64,000 nucleotides of DNA from Rhodamnia argentea (GCF_020921035.1 NC_063151.1:26852934-26916933), one strand, 5' to 3'. Counted from the first letter of the stretch, positions 37,466 through 48,559 are shown. The notes: generated by a model not told the origin, from the sequence alone. Program-made: numbers and translations.

Positions 37466-39710
37466 TTTGGAAAATTACCTGCTAAACTCAAAGCGGTGAA
37501 TAGTTTCGATTATGTGGAAATTGACCTGCTAAAGCTTAAGATGAGAGAGGACCTCCTGCACTGCAGGGCCAATGATTTACAAGGGCATTTACCATCTGTT
37601 TTACCAATACAACCCTCAAGGCCCAGTACCGGGCCACAAGGTCTGGGCCCATTCCACGTCGACGGACCTCGTGAACTGGACCCCACACGTCCCCGCCATC
37701 GTCCCGTCGCAGGAATACGACCTGAACGGCTGCTGGTCAGGTTCGGTCACCATCCTCCCGGGGTACAAGCCGGCCATTCTCTACACCGGAGCCGGACCCC
37801 AGAAAAAGCAGGCCCAAAACTTGGCGGCGCCCAAGAATTTATCCGACCCGTATCTGATCGAATGGGTGAAATCGCCCCGCAATCCTCTGATGGCAAGCAC
37901 AGCCGCCAACGGGATCAACGCGAGCTCATTCAGAGACCCCACCACCGCTTGGGTGGGCCCCGACGGGAGGTGGAGGGTGATCATCGGGAGCAAACGAGAC
38001 AGGATGGGAATGGCCATTCTGTACAGAAGCAGAGATTTCGTTCGCTGGACCAAGGCTCGACGCCCGCTTCACTCTGCTGATGACACCGGGATGTGGGAGT
38101 GCCCGGATCTTTTCCCGGTCTCTGCTCGATTCCCCGTCGGCTTGGACTCGTCCGTTAATGGTCCAAATGTTAAGCACGTGCTCAAGGTCAGCTTGGACGA
38201 CACTAAGCATGAATACTACACTGTCGGGACTTACGACTCCCGAGCGGATACGTACGTTCCCGACGAGGGATCGGTAGATAGCGACTCCGGGGTTGAGATA
38301 TGATTATGGCAAGTTTTACGGTTCCAAGACCTTCTTCGACAGCGAGAACAACCGGCGGATCTTGTGGGGTTGGATCAATGAGTCGTCCACCGTGGACGAT
38401 GATATCAAGAAAGGATGGTCCGGAGTCATGGTAAACGAAAAAAATTTATGTTCGTATGTCTAGTGGCCAATGCAAAGTGTTGGAAGTCGGGAATGTCTGT
38501 GTGGCAGGCAATTCCAAGGACCCTTTGGCTAGACAAATCTGGAAAACAGTTAGTGCAGTGGCCGATATTGGAAATAGAGAAGCTACGTACCAACCAAGTT
38601 GATTTGCCCAACAAATTGATTGAGGCGGGAACAGTTCTTGAAGTTCCTGGTATAACAGCTGCACAGGTGAGCTTTTCTGCTCATTTTTCCATCAGGCATG
38701 TTCATAGGTTTCTTGTCACATGAAGAAATTACTATCGCATTAAGAAAAGTTAATCACGGGAATATTATTTCGTATATTCGGACACAGCGCTATAGGCGGA
38801 CCTGATTATTCGGCGAACCTAAACTCCTGTTCTAGGGTGCTAAAATGGGTATGGCCCCTTCAATCTCCTTTTCCATGGCAGGCAGATGTGGAGGTCTCAT
38901 TTGAAGTGAAAGAGCTCGAGAAGGCCGAAGCGTTAGAGCCGGCTGGGACCAACCCGCAAATGCTGTGTAGCCAAAAGGGTGCTTCAGCCAAAGGTGGTGT
39001 TGGACCATTTGGATTGCTGGTCATGGCTTCAAAAGGATTGGAAGAATACACAGCAGTGTTCTTCAGAATTTTCAAAGGCCAGAACAAATATGTTGTCCTC
39101 ATGTGCAGTGACCAGAGCAGGTCCAACCTCCCTCTCTTGAATTTCTTTCTTTATCTCAAGGGCACATATTCCGCCGACCAATCCCCAGAAAGTTTCTGAG
39201 TTTTGGCTATCCTATCTGTATTTCTCTTTTCAGATCTTCCCTTAAAAATTGCAATGATAAGACCACTTATGGAGCATTCCTGGATGTGGACCCTCTGCAC
39301 GAGAAGCTGTCGTTGAGGACCTTGGTGAGTTCATTAACAGATATGAACACTTCATATGGGTCTGATCTAGACTTGGAAATTCTTTCTGCCTATCTAATCT
39401 GGTCTATCTCTCCATTATATTCACAAACCAATGGAGCATTATAAGATGTTGGGAACTCATTGATTTCAAATAATTGATTAATGTGCTTCGACTCTCTTTC
39501 TTCCCCCTTCGTGCCTTAAAACAGATAGACCATTCTATAGTGGAGAGTTTTGGTGGTGGAGGGAAGAGCTGCATCACAGCTAGGGTTTACCCTGTACTGG
39601 CTGTGAGAGATGGAACCCACCTGCATGTCTTCAACAATGGGGCTCAGAGCGTTGGAGTGCCAAAGTTGAGTGCTTGGAGCATGAAGAAAGCCAGAATCAA
39701 TTGATTAATA

Positions 39711-39803
39711 CCGGGCATTTCGGTTAAGCGAAAGAGGTGCTGAATCCATACCCACAACAGATGAATGAGCATATTCTACAAGTACGCTAACTCCTATGTT
39801 CTG
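39711..39803. pseudogene. Fragments of hydrolase exon 2 / intron 2 after invertase copy 1
   Basis: Three short pieces match the hydrolase gene near 33239-33335 on the same strand: TACCGGGCATTTC, AGAGGTGCTG followed by ATCCATACC, and CTACAAGTA followed by CTCCTATGTT. They begin seven bases after the invertase stop codon. The pieces are in changed order, which suggests a duplication junction with later loss. Confidence 0.55.
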
Positions 39804-39833
39804 TATTTCTCTTTTTAGATCTTATGTTAGGAT

Positions 39834-40185
39834 TAGGAGTGTCAATGGGCCGGGTCTCAGCCCGGCCCGAGCAGGCCCGAAACTGAACAGTGCCAAGCCC
39901 GACCCGGCCCGAACCCTCTTTGGGCCGGGTCAGGTTGGACCGGTTTCTTTTTTTCCTTTTTTGAATCAAAATCACTTGACATGTCCGTCGAATGAAAGAA
40001 TACAAAAAATAAAAATGAAAATAAGACAAATTAAAAAGAAAACATGGGTGAAAAAAAAAGAGTCGGAACCGGGCCGACCCCAACCCGTCCCGATCCTAAT
40101 ATTACCAAGCCGGCCCGAAAGGCACGAAAATTAGGGTGAATTTTTTGACCGGGCTGGCCCTATTCGGGCTTTTTTGACACCTCTA
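39834..40185. mobile_element. Non-autonomous hAT element with TIRs and 8-bp target duplication
   Basis: The ends are TAGGAGTGTCAA and TTGACACCTCTA, inverted repeats matching at 10 of 12 positions. They are flanked by GTTAGGAT (39826-39833) and GTTAAGAT (40186-40193), an 8-bp target-site duplication with one mismatch. Eight-base duplications and a GTGTCAA end are hAT features. The 352-bp interior is GGGCCGGG-rich at both sides and non-coding. Confidence 0.85.
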
Positions 40186-40989
40186 GTTAAGATACATGTA
40201 TGAATTGTGTTAAAAAAAACTCACATCGAAGAAGAACAATTAATATATTTTAATTGGCCCATAACTCATTGGCTTAAGCTTTGAAGTGAATATGAATCCA
40301 TCTTTATTTATTAATAGGCTCGGACTTGGACTTACGCTACACGCTCTCAAACATGTTACCATAACAATAGCAATGATAAGACCACTTATGGAGCATTTTT
40401 GGATGTGGTCTTCATTAATATATATGAACACTTCATATGTTGTCCGATCTTGACTTGAAAATTCTTTCTGCATATCGAATCTTGTCGTCCTAATCTCTTC
40501 ATTATATTCATAAACTGATGGATCATCTTTTAAGTGTACGATGCAACCCCATATTGCTGATGTCCATCTAAAGCTTTCGTTGAGATTCCCACTGACTAAA
40601 TTTAGCAAGATTCAGCATCTTTTTGAGTTGTGGCCTTTTTATTTGTCCCAACTCCGCATGTGGAAGCTTACTCATACTTAATTTGGATTTCAGATAAATG
40701 TCTTGATCTCCTCGCACTAACCTATGCATAGTTATGGTCATTTGTCATGCCACTGAGGCATGATTCTCCCTCTTTTGCATTCTCTAAAAGCTAATAGTTT
40801 GTTCAACCATCCACCCTTAAAGCACTTTGAGACATATGCCCACTTCTTGCCCCCCATGATGGAAACAAAGATCACAACTCAGTGGCGAGAAGCCACGTTT
40901 GTGAATTCTAAATCGTTGGAATTCATAATTTCAAATGATGATTAACTTGCTTTGGATAGCTGTTTTTCCGATTTTTGCCTAGGGATAAA

Positions 40990-42160
40990 AGATTCCGGGT
41001 TCATTCTGGAACATACCCGTCAGAACTAGTTCCTCATATTTTGAAACGTGAAACTTATTCTGCATACTTGAAACCTGCAATCTACTATGTCACAAGTTCT
41101 AGGGTCGATTCCAGAGTTTACCCGGGTTTCACATATATTGTTAAATGAAATATTGCAGTGAATTATTACATTTATTGTTGTTATAATCCACTGACCATAA
41201 CTCATTTTTAGGCACACGAAGAATACGAAACATTAATAACTCAGTAATGGATATAATTGGAAATGGAAGTTCAGATTAATGGTTCTAGATTACATTCATT
41301 ATTTGATGCCATTAAATACCATAAGATTGCATGAAAACACAAAACAAGAAAAACACAAAGATTTGTTCTAACTCCAGGTTTCGGGTTTCATCTTCTCAAA
41401 CCCGAAACCTACTCAACGAAATTGGAACTTGAAACCTATCATATGGGAAAAGGACATTTTTAGTGTCGAAAGTTGCGTACGGAGATCACTTTGGTGCCAA
41501 AAATATTCGCCGAATCACTTCGGTGCCAAGTCGGAGATACAATGATTACTTTGGTGCCTCCGGTAAAAATTTCCGGCCAAAATTTTCACGTGCCATTAAT
41601 AATTAATTTTTTAATATAAAATGACATTTAAAAATAATAATAAGTCCACATTGATTGCCACGTGGACTTCTACATTTTAAAATAAATTAAAATAAATCAA
41701 ATTCAAATTTAAAAATTAGCTAAAAATAAATTCGTTCAAAATACAAATAGTATTTAACATAAAATTAAAGTTAAGTTTATAATTTAACAAAACCTTAAAA
41801 ATTTTAAAAAAAATGTTTCTAGTTACCAGGTACCAAGGCTTGGCAACTATCGTTGGCCATGCTCCACCATCGCCGACAGTTGTTCGGCGATAACAAGGGC
41901 CGTGCAAGCCCTTGTCACCTGTTCTGCAACTTTTTTTTTGTGTGGAGTTTTTACTTTATTTTGTTAATTTTTTAACAGAATTTTTCAATATTTGTATTTT
42001 TTGATAATTAAGTTTGTATTTTTATTTTTAATATTCTTTTTTTAATTTTTACCTTTTTTAATTGCTGATTGGACCTCACTTGGAGCCACGTCGGCTGAAA
42101 TATTAGTAAAACAATACCACATCAGATTTTTGGCGGACCAAATCGGATTTCGCACTAAGT
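40990..42160. repeat. Composite insertion in the third invertase copy
   Basis: About 41000-41450 is an M1 repeat, matching 42285-42840 in order and orientation. About 41455-42140 looks like a different element: it starts with repeated 'CTTTGGTGCC' words and an AT-rich middle, and ends with a stretch containing ACCACATCAGATTTTTGGCGG. The whole block separates intron 6 from the last exon of the invertase remnant. Confidence 0.55.
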
Positions 42161-42281
42161 TATTCTATATTGGAGAGTTTCGGCGGTGGATGGAAAACTT
42201 GCGTCACAGCTAGGGTTTACCCTATATTTGGTTATGGAAGATGGAGCCCACTTGCATGTCTTCGACAATAGAGCTGTGGGG

Positions 42282-42843
42282 TGAGTTGTTTCGGGTTTCG
42301 TACTGATTTCACCTAGAATCTACCCGTAGGAACAAGTTCCTCATTTTTTGAAACATGAAACTTAAAACCTACCCTGTCATAGGTTCTAGGATTTAGACCA
42401 CATGTATTCTTAATTAAACAATTATGGTGAATCATCATATTTAATGATAATCATTTGTTGTTACAATTCAACGACACCATCTCATATTTAAACATGCAAA
42501 TAAATATGGAATATGAACAATGTAAAAGTCTCGATCATAAATATCGCCGGAAATGGAAGCTCAAACTAATGGTTCTAAATTATACATTCATCATCGAATG
42601 CTATAGAATACTACAAGATTGTAGGAAAACATATACTAAGAAAACCGGATGAAAATTCTTACAAGTTATAGGTTTCGGGTTCCACCTACTTGGAACACGG
42701 AACTTACTCGTCAAAATAGGCTTCTCAATTTTTGGAATCTAGAACTTATCTTGCACGCCTTGCAACCTGGAATAGTAGCGATGTGCCACCGGTCCGATTT
42801 TAGGTTACATATTCTACCTAGGAACCATGCTCATCCTTATTCA
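42282..42843. repeat. M1 repeat inserted in the last exon of the third invertase copy
   Basis: Exon sequence stops after TCTTCGACAATAGAGCTG and resumes with TTCAACGATGTGGCTCAGAG. The partial echo of 'TTC(A/G)AC(A/G)AT' on both sides may be a target duplication. The insert shares most of its length with 41000-41450 and, inverted, with 1690-1975. Confidence 0.6.
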
Positions 42844-42866
42844 ACGATGTGGCTCAGAGTGTTGGA

Positions 42867-42992
42867 GTACATGGTATTTCTTTAAAAGGATTTTTCAAGC
42901 AGCTCTCTTTTGGAATCCCTTCACCGATCCCAATTCCCATAAATATTATCTCAGAGTCCGGCTCTTCCTTATGCCCTATTCCTCTTGCTTAC
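42867..42992. pseudogene. Hydrolase exon 2 fragment after the third invertase copy
   Basis: About 115 bp match 33328-33445 in the same orientation: TCAAGCAGCTC, TTGGAATCCC, AATTCCCATAAATAT and ATCTCAGAGTC, allowing for mismatches. It is read on the minus strand, like the real gene. It directly follows the last invertase exon piece, as happens after copy 1 at 39711. It lacks the rest of the gene and is not functional. Confidence 0.75.
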
Positions 42993-43084
42993 TTTTTTTA
43001 AAAATAAGAATCATTTTCCAAAATATAACTAGAAACCGGCTTTTGGGTTAAACACTCCGCGCTTGCATACAAGAACCCCAATGC

Positions 43085-43640
43085 TTGCTCTGGTGCCCTT
43101 GGCGGTGAGGCGGGGATAGAGGTTGGGGCCGAGTCTATCAAGATCCGTCGATGCCAGGCAGAAGACGCCCGAGCCCATGGCCCAGCCCCAGCCCGTTTAG
43201 GCCGAGCACAAGCACATCAAGGTCGCGCTTAAGACCCCCGGTACTTGGGACCTTGGCCCCGGGCCCGAGTCCATTGAGGTTGGGCTCGGGACTCTTGTGC
43301 CCAAGCCCGTGGGGCCCATCTAGGCGGAGCCCAAGTACATCACGACCGTGCTTGGGACCCTTGTGCTTGGGCCTTGGTCCTTAGTGCCCACGCCCTAATC
43401 CATCAAATCCGAGCTTGAGACCTCAACGACCAAGCTTGAGTCCGTCGAGGCCAAGCTTGAGTTCTCAGTGCATATGTCATGGTCCATTGAGGTTGGGCCC
43501 AGAATCCCAGGTACATCAAGGTGGGGCCCGGGACCCTAGTGCCCGTGCCCAAGTCCCCGGCACCCGCACCCAGGCCCATCAAAGCTTGGTCTGTGACCCC
43601 GACACCTTGGCCCGGGCCCATTACGATCGGGCCCAAGACG
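43085..43640. repeat. GC-rich degenerate minisatellite
   Basis: This is a run of variants of GAGTCCATCGAGG, GGGCTTGGGACC and CTTGTGCCCGGGCCC, with a period of roughly 43-50 bp. It contrasts sharply with the AT-rich flanks. Several overlapping open frames here are by-products of the repeat and GC content. I cannot tell whether it is a simple minisatellite or the subterminal array of a larger transposon. Confidence 0.65.
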
Positions 43641-43667
43641 ACAATGCTTGGATGATAAAATTAATCT

Positions 43668-44050
43668 AAAGACATTTTTAGACATTTTTGAACTTCCCTA
43701 ATGAGATATCTACGATATTTTTTTTTTTTGTAAATGTGTATGAAACGTTGTTAGTATCTAATTATTGGATCCCCAACAGAACTATATAAGTTTACAACTA
43801 TTGTATTTTAAAAGCAAAGTTCCACCAATTAAATACATCTAATTCTTTCTGAGTGTCAACCGAATGAGTGAGTTGGTTTTGTTTATATGACCTAGACAAC
43901 CCCATTTTAAGATGCTCTCTTGTTGCCCCACCTTTCGATTGTTCTTGGATTAAAACAACTAATATTGACTTTGAGAAGCATCAATGTACTTGTTAGATAC
44001 TTATCCTTCATGTATGTTACGTGTATTTTAGAGGTATGAGAGAAAAATCA
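43668..44050. repeat. Diverged copy of the hydrolase-invertase spacer
   Basis: Ordered similarity to 34370-34510 plus 35020-35290. Shared words include GAGATAT, GTGTAT, AAAACAACTAATAT, AAGATGCT (or CAAGATGCTTCC) and GTATTTTAGAG (or ATATTTTAGAG). The foldback element at 34515-35000 is absent here, so it may have inserted in the other copy later. This places a second spacer between hydrolase fragment 42867-42992 and invertase copy 2. Confidence 0.55.
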
Positions 44051-44599
44051 CAATTTCATTACACAATATAACGTTATGTTGCATCTTACACATTCAATTG
44101 TGGTTCGCCTCTCGCATTGGGGTCATTTCAAGCTCTCTCGATTCACATGGTCGGAGTTGGAATTGCTTCTCGTCGCAAGCGTAGGACGTGTAACCTATGT
44201 TAAGAGCAATTCTCCCGTTAACAGTGATCACTTATTTGAAGGAAAACAAAAAAAAAGAAACACGACTAGTGACTCCCACACGTGCTCAATTGCAAAAAAT
44301 GATCACCCCTGCCGGTCCAACCGGGATCGGCTTGGACCTAATCAGCTGAACAACGAAGCGCACCTGCCGCTCTTCCCCTTTCTCAATTTTACTTTGTTCA
44401 AAATTTGACGATGTCAGCAACAAGCAGACATCCCACGTTTACAATTCGGCCCCCTTGCACGAGTGGAAACCGGACGCAGCCACGAATTCAAATGATAAAA
44501 GCAAATAGTGAAAGATTGGCCAAATTATTGACCCGAAAGAAAAGGAGTCGACTTTTTTGTTTTATTATTCTTCTTTGGGATTCGTGCTTATCGTTCTCC

Positions 44600-45695
44600 C
44601 ATAAAATCGATGGGGAGCATCGTGATGTGGGTCACGTGGCATCATGGGTCGGTTTGGATTATGATAAGAATGAAGGAGCCGTACCGCCAAGGGACAATAC
44701 CAAAAGTCAAAGTCAAAAGAGCCAAAAAGTGTGGCCCATGCTCGCAACCCATCCTTGATGAGGTCAAAAGGATCAACGCTTTTAATGATGACGAAAAGGA
44801 CACTCATGATATCAGTGGTAATCTAATTGGGAGTAATACCAACTTTGCACGTGCGTAGTAATTGTTGACATTTAAGCAAGAGCTGTTAATTTATGCCGAT
44901 GAATACGAACAGTTGGGAAAAAGCGTGTCAAAAGTCTTAAATCTTGTGAACGGAATGCGATCAAGTCATAAACCTTTTAATTACCTTAATTGTGTTAGGA
45001 TTCGACACACAACCATCACGAAATAGAACGTAGAAGCGAGAAAGAAAAATCGAGATACAAAATTTATCATGATTTAATTATAATTAATCTCTCGCACCTC
45101 TTTATGTTACATCATTCAATTACAAGCGAAAAAGAGAATATAAAACGGTAAATATGCATGGGCCTAAGCCCAAACTACATTATATGTAGCAGTAAATATT
45201 CAAGAGCAGAACTCCCTACTTTCTTATCAATATAAAGTATGAATCACTCCCCGCTAAATTAAGTGTCAAAGCATTTGAAAAACGTGCGGTTAAATCCTTT
45301 CGATGAACGACACCTAAAATTGCCTTATATGTCACTCATGACGAACGTGGCGTCCTCGAGCGGCACTTTTCGATCTAATTCGTAAGCCATGATGCGTTTT
45401 GCAGCAAAAGCTCAGAAATGGGTTGAAAGGTTTAGGTCGACTATTGTTGTGTGCTTAAAAATTAGGAGAAGTGATGATTCGAAGAGAATTCTTCAAGTGG
45501 AAATGTTGTCCGTGCAAAAAGAAAAATCTTGACCTCCATTTCACGGAAATGCTAAAGCTGTTCTATGTCATCGGAGCTTAAACTCTGTATTTCGATCCTC
45601 TGCCCCACAACGACTAGCAACAACGGTTAAAAGGTCGTTCCATTTGTCTATGCCACCTTCGAAGAAATCCAACAATACATTTTTGTATCTCTAAA
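44600..45695. repeat. Repeat block unit A
   Basis: About 44615-44880 resembles 51290-51530 and 56680-56930 (GGAGCCGTACC and, further on, CACGTGC, GTAATTGT and TTATGCC). About 45150-45690 resembles 53815-54360 closely over more than 500 bp, for example TTCTTCAAGTGGAAATGTTG and TTCACGGAAATGCT. No gene recognised. Confidence 0.65.
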
Positions 45696-45710
45696 GGATA
45701 ATAGCATAAA

Positions 45711-45890
45711 TCGGGGGTGTCAACGGGGCCGGGTCTCGGCCCGGCCTGAAATTACACAATACCTAGCTCTGCCCAACCCGAGCCTGAATTACCTGTGACC
45801 CAAATCTTCAGGTTGGGTTGGTTTTTCTTTTTTTTAGAATTTGGAATCAAGATCCCCATAGTGTTAAACAAAAATCTTCAGTAGCAGATT
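45711..45890. mobile_element. hAT-like element, left end only
   Basis: It begins GGGGGTGTCAAC, then GGGCCGGGTCTCGGCCCGGC. This matches the left end of the element at 39834 and continues into TTTGGAATCAA. I found no matching right end within the next 3 kb. It may be truncated, or may be the far terminus of the element whose transposase scrap lies at 47053. Confidence 0.55.
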
Positions 45891-47052
45891 TTGAGTTCCA
45901 TGTAAAAATTGCATGTCCACTTATGGTCACCCACAGGCACACGTCGTAATTAACACAATGAATGAGCTCCATTTCAAATTGCTCACAAAAAAAAAAAAAA
46001 AAAAAACCCTATTGGCTTGTCCCCTCAAATTGGATTAGAGATCAAAATATACTAATACTGCTGACACGCAAACATATATATTTTTGTCTATCAACAAATA
46101 GACCATTGTCACAAATAGAGAAATCTCGAGATATCAATAGTCCTATATTTAACATTGTTACATCCTGTACAAGTAAATGGGACAACACAGAAGTCCATCA
46201 AGAGAACGAAATCTCAAAGTAAATTACAGTGATTTAATAAACTTTCTATATTCAGAAACATAGAGATGTCAAGAACGGGACATCACATCCAAATACAAGC
46301 TGCACGACCATCTTCTGACCTTAGTTACGAGCTTAAGTGATGTACTTGACTCTAGATCACAAATTCTTTAACACAACAAAAAAGGGAAAAAATGAAAAGG
46401 ACACCGTTAATTGAGTAGCTTGCATTGAGAGTCTTCGTGGGTAATACCGTTAAGATTTGCTGATCACCATCTACAAGCAAATGATCTCTGTGTTTTTATC
46501 AAGCAGTGAGGTTCCTCGCAAGAATACCTTCAAATGTAGCCCCAAGTCCAAACGCCAGAATCAAGCCGAACTCATTATGACTTTGGTCTTCTTTTTCCAT
46601 CTTCATGCTCTCTTTCAGCCAATCTGTCCCCGTTGACCAAGTAGCTGCAAACTATCCAACAATCTGAAGGGCTTCTCCAACAACTAGTGATGTGCCTTTG
46701 CAATGAAGTAACCAATTGCATCCTACACACAATATGTAAAAGGAAGAAACAACACACTTAATCTTGTCTTTGGTAATTAGTTTACTCACAAAAGTTTACT
46801 TGCCAAATGTCACATATCAATAATTCAGCAATAAGATTACTCGATCTAAGAGAGACAGTTTAAAATAGTTGAAACAACAGCATAACATATTGGCAAAGTC
46901 TGTCGGGAATTTTGCAACAGTGTATACCTCAGTTTTTCCAAATTATAAGTACCAACCTCCAACTTTGTCAATCATCAAGAGACATCGATATCAAGTTTAA
47001 CTCGATGGTCGTAGTTGGCAACTTTGCATTAAATTTACGATGAAAATGAGAA
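45891..47052. other. Gene-free stretch between hAT pieces
   Basis: AT-rich, with a poly-A tract at about 45988-46006. Short open frames show no recognisable domain. It could be degraded interior of a hAT element, but I see no transposase motifs in it. Confidence 0.4.
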
Positions 47053-47396
47053 TTAAGGTATCCATTGAAATATAGAAAGGTATAAATATTCTACAACTAC
47101 ATTTTTTTTACTTGACTCAAACTTTTCGAGTTCTTTTAAGTCCTCCTCAATCGAACAAGAAAGTGGCACGCTTCGTAACCAATCTAGAGCATATATAAGA
47201 GCCTCAATCATGATTGGGGTCAAGGAGCTACGAAACACATCAAGCACATAGCCTATTGTGCTAAATGCGGCCTCCGATGCAACAATTGAGATGGGCGCGA
47301 CCAATATATCTCGAGCAATGGAAGAAATGATAGGATATCTCAAAGAATTTCCTTTCCTCACTGGTTTTGGGGCGTTAATTTGGTTAAGTAGCCTCT
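47053..47396 (-). pseudogene. hAT transposase C-terminal dimerisation domain, fragment
   Basis: The minus-strand translation includes YPIISSIARDILVAPIS, ASEAAFSTIGYVLD, FRSSLTP, EALIYALDWLR and EEDLKELEKFES. That is the hAT C-terminal dimerisation signature seen in plant RICESLEEPER/DAYSLEEPER-like and related proteins. The frame can be extended upstream for about 22 codons (LLNQINAPKPV) without a start. The BED zinc finger and catalytic core are missing, so this is a dead fragment. Confidence 0.88.
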
Positions 47397-47689
47397 TCTT
47401 TCTTTTAGGTCTTTGGTTCTACCTATAAGAATTTACTCCCTGAGTTGAAGTCAATTAGGCTAGTATTCTTTCATTCTACTTTGTTAGGAAGAGGACAAAG
47501 AGAGGGGAAACGAAAGCGTGGAGAGAAAACTTGAGTGGAATGCGTTTATGCTACCTTTATGGGCAGAAAGGGAAAATTCAAAGGTGACTTTAAAGGACAA
47601 CGAAGAGAATATTAATCTTTCCAGAAGTCGTTGAAATGATGAGAATGATGGTATGGCGTTTTAGTCGGGAGGCTGCATTGTTGTAGTTG

Positions 47690-48010
47690 GACGTCGGTTT
47701 CAATTGGCTTGCTGAGAATTTTAGACTGAAATTGCACAATTACAAAAGGTTTAGGACTGAATCGGTAAAAAAAAAAAATCTATGACTGAATTGGCACAAT
47801 TGTAATAAATTTAAGATTTTTTTGGCAATTTTCTCTATGTTGTGCTAAAGTTTAAGGATTATAATGGTCAGATTAAAAGTTTATAGACCACGTTATATAT
47901 CAAGTCAAAGTTTGGGGAAAAACAAAAATCCTACTTTTTGAAAGATCGTGATGGCACGTCTGCTTTGCGCTCTTTGCCACGTCCCCTTAATTGCAAATCG
48001 GGCGGGGAAG
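47690..48010. repeat. R1-family arm, partial
   Basis: Contains GAAATTGCACAATTACAAAAGGTTTAGGACTGAATCGG-type words (47728-47765) and a second unit near 47785-47820, as in the right arm of R1 elements. The left arm is not evident. Confidence 0.5.
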
Positions 48011-48355
48011 ATGTCATCGCATTGGACCAGCATGAAAAGTCTTTTCGTCTTTAATCGTTGTCTTCCGTTCCAGTGATAAATGGACGATATTCGATGAACG
48101 CATTGCCGTGATCTCGTCGGATTTCGTGAGGGCAAAACTTTCGACCGGGACCACACGCTGTCGTAAATTAAATGTCCTAAAGATTTTTCTACTTGTGCCG
48201 ACAGTTTTTTTCATGCAAAGCTTTTCTGTGCAAAGTTGGTTGCCCAAGTTCTGCAACCTAGTCCGGTGATATTTTTGTTCCTTAGTCCACTTCATTAACG
48301 AGGCGGCTAACGAGGCGGCCACAAATTTCTTCGATAGAAATAGGGAAAACACACA
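48010..48355. repeat. Segment inverted relative to 54660-54945
   Basis: The reverse complement aligns with 54680-54940 over about 270 bp. Shared words include TCGAAGAAATTTG, GAACAAAAATAT, TTGCACAGAAAAGCTT, CCCTCACGAAATC and TTCATCGAATGTC. Both carry an open frame of similar sense but with length differences. No known domain, so probably repeat sequence. Confidence 0.65.
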
Positions 48356-48559
48356 ATATTATCCTTGAACATTAATTTAATGTGTAATATCGCCTTTAAA
48401 ATTTTAATCCATTCAATATGGCTCATTAACTTTGGTGCAACATTCAATGTGATTCCCGAACTTTTAAATATTTTCATATAATCGATGGACCACATTAAAT
48501 ATTTATAAATTATTCAGTGATCACATTAAACAAATTAAAAATCCAGGGATGACATTGCA

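Larger units (their letters stand above)
36151..39704 (+). pseudogene. Acid invertase copy 1, frameshifted (probable pseudogene)
   Basis: Glycoside hydrolase family 32, cell-wall invertase type. Exons: 36151-36367, 36551-36559, 37567-38430, 38508-38666, 38882-39120, 39234-39324 and 39525-39704. All splice sites are intact. The catalytic motifs are visible: WMNDPNG (Asp73, split by the mini-exon), FRDPTTAW (Asp199) and MWECPD (Glu253); the Pro in that motif marks cell-wall rather than vacuolar enzymes. Compared with copy 2, one extra base lies in 38285-38292. The frame then runs into a stop at 38301-38303, giving 320 residues and losing the rest of the enzyme. In addition the conserved W in the 'VWGN' loop is Pro (residue 97). 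Without the extra base the exons would total 1758 nt, an exact reading frame. It could be an assembly error, but the Trp loss argues for relaxed selection. If functional, it would split sucrose in the apoplast. Confidence 0.85.
39801..42865 (+). pseudogene. Third invertase copy, 3' remnant broken by insertions
   Basis: It starts with the region before exon 6 (CTGTATTTCTCTTTTTAGAT, like 39216-39236). Exon 6 sequence resumes at 40363-40408 and then loses about 38 bp, including its donor site. Intron 6 continues to about 40985. The last exon is at about 42162-42278, and its continuation (GTGGCTCAGAGTGTTGGAGT) is at about 42846-42865. A hAT-like element, a block of about 1.2 kb and an M1 repeat of about 565 bp interrupt it. 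Exons 1-5 are missing. It cannot encode an enzyme. Confidence 0.8.

Noticed and set aside
43151..43669. Several 77-84 codon Pro/Gly-rich open frames on both strands
   Set aside because: They are products of the GC-rich minisatellite, not conserved proteins.
48014..48352. Possible gene shared by the inverted segments at 48 and 54.7 kb
   Set aside because: The two translations share words but differ in length and frame continuity, lack a known domain, and sit in repeat DNA.
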